A stretch of DNA of 64,000 nucleotides from positions 58,347-122,346 of the forward strand of contig JACPYM010000024.1 of the NCBI GenBank assembly GCA_016196035.1. Reading direction: 5' to 3'. The first letter of the stretch is position 1. The number at the start of each line of letters is the position of its first letter. A program made the position numbers and the translations under genes. The stretch comes from Acidobacteriota bacterium. GTDB taxonomy: Bacteria; Acidobacteriota; Blastocatellia; RBC074. Of this stretch, positions 61,943 through 64,000 are shown one piece after another. The notes under the pieces were generated by a model. That model ran no database searches, was not told the origin of the DNA, and saw only the letters and a program-made list of their open reading frames with translations.

Positions 61943-63859
61943 TCAATGATTGCCAGGCACCGCCGCGTCGCCCGTTTGCCCCTGCGTTTGGGCCAGCACG
62001 CTGCCATCCAGGCTGCACTGCACATACCAGGTCTGATCGCTTGCGCGCCAGACCGTGAGGTCGGCTTTGCCGTCGCCGTCGTAATCGCCCGGCGCGGCTT
62101 GATCGTAGTAGGGTGCGGCGCTCGTCCCCCACGTTTGCACGCGATAATCCGCCGTCGCGCTCTGCCAGATGTACCAAGCGCCCGCGCGCCAGATGGCAAA
62201 GTCCGTCTTGCCGTCCCCGTCGTAATCCGCCGCCACCGGCACATCCGTCCCCACGCCCCACTGTTTGATGAGGTATTGCCCGTCGCTGCTGCGCTTGACC
62301 AGCCAGGTGCCCGTCGCGCGCCGGAAGACCGCCAGGTCGGTCTTGCCGTCGCCGTCATAATCGCCGAGCAACGAGACGTCGCCCGCCGTGCCCCAGCTTT
62401 GGGTTTGGGCGATGCGGTTGGCGCCCTCGCCATTGCTCAAGAGCAAGCGCCAGATGCCGTTGTTCGCGCGCAGCACGAAGTCGCTCTTGCCATCGCCGTT
62501 GTAATCGGCCATCTGCGCCAGGGCGGCAAAAGCCCCGAAGCCGATGACCAGCGTGTAACTCCGCGACCCTGTGCAGTTGTTCGTTATTGATCGTCGCCCC
62601 CGGCAGACTCGCCGGGTTCACCGTGATCGTCGGGCAGACGACCGTCACCGCAAAACTGGCGTTGGTCGTCGCGTTGCAGTTGTCCGTCGCCGTGACCGTT
62701 ACCGTGTAATTGCCGATGAGCGTTGCGTTCAGCACCGTCACCGCTCCCGTCGCTGTGTTGAGGCTGACCACCAGCCCGCCGTTATTGGGCGAAACGCCTT
62801 GCAGCACGAGCGGATTGAGCGTCCCATTGTCGCTCGGCCCCACCGCCGGATTGATGGTCGGCGTGGTGGCGGCCACGACGGTCGCCGCGTTGTAACTGAG
62901 CATGGGCGGCATGTTTGGCGTCACCGTGACGGTCAACGTGCCCGTACCCGTCGCACTCTGGTTGTCGGTCACGACGAGCGCAAAGGTCGCCGTCGCCGCC
63001 GCGCAAGTCGTAGCGATATTGGCCGTCACCGCGCCCGACGGTTGAATCGCCACATTGCTGACGGTCACACCTTTGCTCGACGCCGTCGTCGGGTTGCCGT
63101 TGATCGCGATGCCCAGCGTATTGACCGGCTGGTCGGGATCCGCCGCCGTCCCGATCGTGAAGCTCGCCGCACTGCTGCCCGCCTTGACCGACACATTGTC
63201 ACTCGTGCTCGTCGGCGGCGTGTTCGTCACGATGGTGTAGCTGCGCAAACTGGCGCAACCGGCGGCATCCATTGCGTTGATGGTGAACGTGAAGCTGCCG
63301 CCTGCATTCGGCATTCCGGCGAGTTAACCCTGGGAACTGCGCGTCAACCCGCCGGGCAACGCGCCGCCCGCCACGCTGAACGTGTACGGCGCACTGCCGC
63401 CCGTGGCGCTGAGCGTTTGATTGTAGCTCGCGCCCACGGGCGCATTGGGGAGTGTGGCGGGATTGACCGTCAGCCCCGGACAATTCACGAGCAAGGTGGC
63501 CGCCGCCGCCGTTTGTGTGCCGCACGCGCCGCTGACGGCCACGTCATAGCTGCCCGCATCACCAAGCACCAGGCTATTGATCGTGAAACTGCTGCCCGTC
63601 GCGCCGCCGATAGAGTTGCCACCCTTGCGCCATTGATACATCAGGTCTGTACCCATCGCCGCCACGCTGAACGTGACTGGCGCGCCGGGGCAGACCGTCG
63701 CGCTTTGTGGCGGCATGTTGATGACGGGCCTGGCGCAGGCATTGGTTAGCGCGAAGTTGATGGAGGCGGCTCCGCTGGCGCTGGCCGCGACGTTGTAAGC
63801 ACCGTTGACGCTGTTGGCCGTCAGCGTGCCAGTAGTGGCGACGCCGCTGTTAATCGTGG
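61943..63859 (-). pseudogene. Surface protein with Ig-like and FG-GAP repeats, broken in three ways
   Basis: The C-terminus holds four FG-GAP/VCBS repeats with calcium-type loops (DYNGDGKSD, then DYDGDGKTD twice and DYDGDGKAD). Upstream are Ig-like or cadherin-like beta domains (GDAGSYDVAVSGACG, YNQTLSATGGSAPYTFSVAG, TPPTSTSDNVSVKAG). The frame is interrupted by an in-frame TAA at 63326-63324, by a frameshift near 62575 (just before SRSYTLVIGFGAFAALAQ), and by the IS1-like insertion that removes the N-terminus at about 63860. Intact relatives are large secreted adhesin-like proteins in Acidobacteriota. Confidence 0.82.
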
Positions 63860-64000
63860 GGTAGTGGCTCAACGGGGTGAGAGGTGAGAGTCTCGCCCGT
63901 AGGTCACGAAGAATATCAACTGTTACCACTGCGGCAGCGAAAAGATCGTCAAGCACGGCCTGACGAAAGATGGCAAGCAGCGTTACTGGTGTCACGACTG
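63860..64000 (+). mobile_element. IS1-family element, left end, running off the window
   Basis: From 63912 the plus strand encodes NINCYHCGSEKIVKHGLTKD followed by GKQRYWCHD, the zinc-binding N-terminus of IS1 InsA-type transposases. The codon where the start is expected is ATC (63915) and an in-frame TAG lies at 63900, so this copy lacks an obvious start. The left boundary is put at GGTAGTGGCTCAAC (63860) because surface-protein coding sequence ends there. The right end is outside the window. Confidence 0.78.

Noticed and set aside
62571..63749. 392-codon plus-strand open frame opposite the surface-protein remnant
   Set aside because: Extreme Arg content and no motif; the minus strand clearly encodes Ig-like and FG-GAP domains.

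Overview
The window looks like a chromosome segment of an Acidobacteriota bacterium, most likely class Blastocatellia or a close relative. The lineage is inferred from gene content: an acidobacterial-type VWFA protein, a DUF4129/DUF4350 pair, zf-HC2 anti-sigma factors beside ECF sigma factors, a TPR-CHAT protein, FG-GAP surface proteins, and GC-rich sequence packed with palindromic intergenic repeats. No rRNA or other decisive marker is present.

Layout. 0-5.1 kb (minus): end of a YIP1-like gene, oppF-type and oppD-type ATPases with a Uma2 gene between them, a secreted YbjN-like protein, a VapBC pair and a Ysc84/SYLF protein. 5.4-9.9 kb (plus): membrane and zinc-ribbon proteins with the DUF4129/DUF4350 pair. 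10-18.4 kb (minus): amidohydrolase, response regulator, giant propeller histidine kinase, RAYT transposase flanked by REP hairpins, and a receiver-SpoIIE phosphatase. 18.7-22.6 kb (plus): ECF sigma with FecR-like anti-sigma, haem-binding protein, M20 peptidase. 22.7-25.5 kb (minus): moeA-moaC-cheR and two tRNAs. 25.7-27.6 kb (plus): VWFA protein and an orphan ABC ATPase. 27.6-31.9 kb (minus): M50 protease, DUF4031, H1-like protein, GNAT, NYN, mtnA.

32.1-41.1 kb is the most unusual chromosomal block. It holds a structured-RNA candidate, an ECF/anti-sigma pair, a TPR-CHAT caspase-like protein immediately downstream of a 71-residue peptide with a GGDPPPP repeat, an O-antigen-ligase-like membrane protein with a PDZ-like insertion, and a second anti-sigma/ECF pair. 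A radical SAM gene follows. Next to it is a two-domain DUF1573 gene whose reading frame is open except for one TGA, placed exactly where the first domain has a conserved Cys.

44.0-51.6 kb is a decaying integrative element in a tRNA-Glu gene. It is bounded by a 47-bp direct repeat of the tRNA 3' part and carries small unknown genes, an excisionase-like HTH protein, a terminase-small-subunit-like gene, an SSB remnant and a broken tyrosine integrase ending at the attachment site. Host genes resume with argS and an S9 dipeptidyl peptidase. 56.9-60.0 kb is a toxin-antitoxin/defence-like cluster: HigBA, a DUF433-Nudix fusion, an orphan DAHP-synthase regulatory domain, and MNT-HEPN. A fused aroD-aroE gene follows, then a decayed FG-GAP surface-protein gene cut by an IS1-family element that runs off the right edge.

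Intergenic DNA is rich in inverted repeats of several unrelated families: REP hairpins with a cognate RAYT, a MITE-like element containing a REP hairpin, and paired inverted arrays of short repeats. Several accessory genes carry single in-frame stops or frameshifts.
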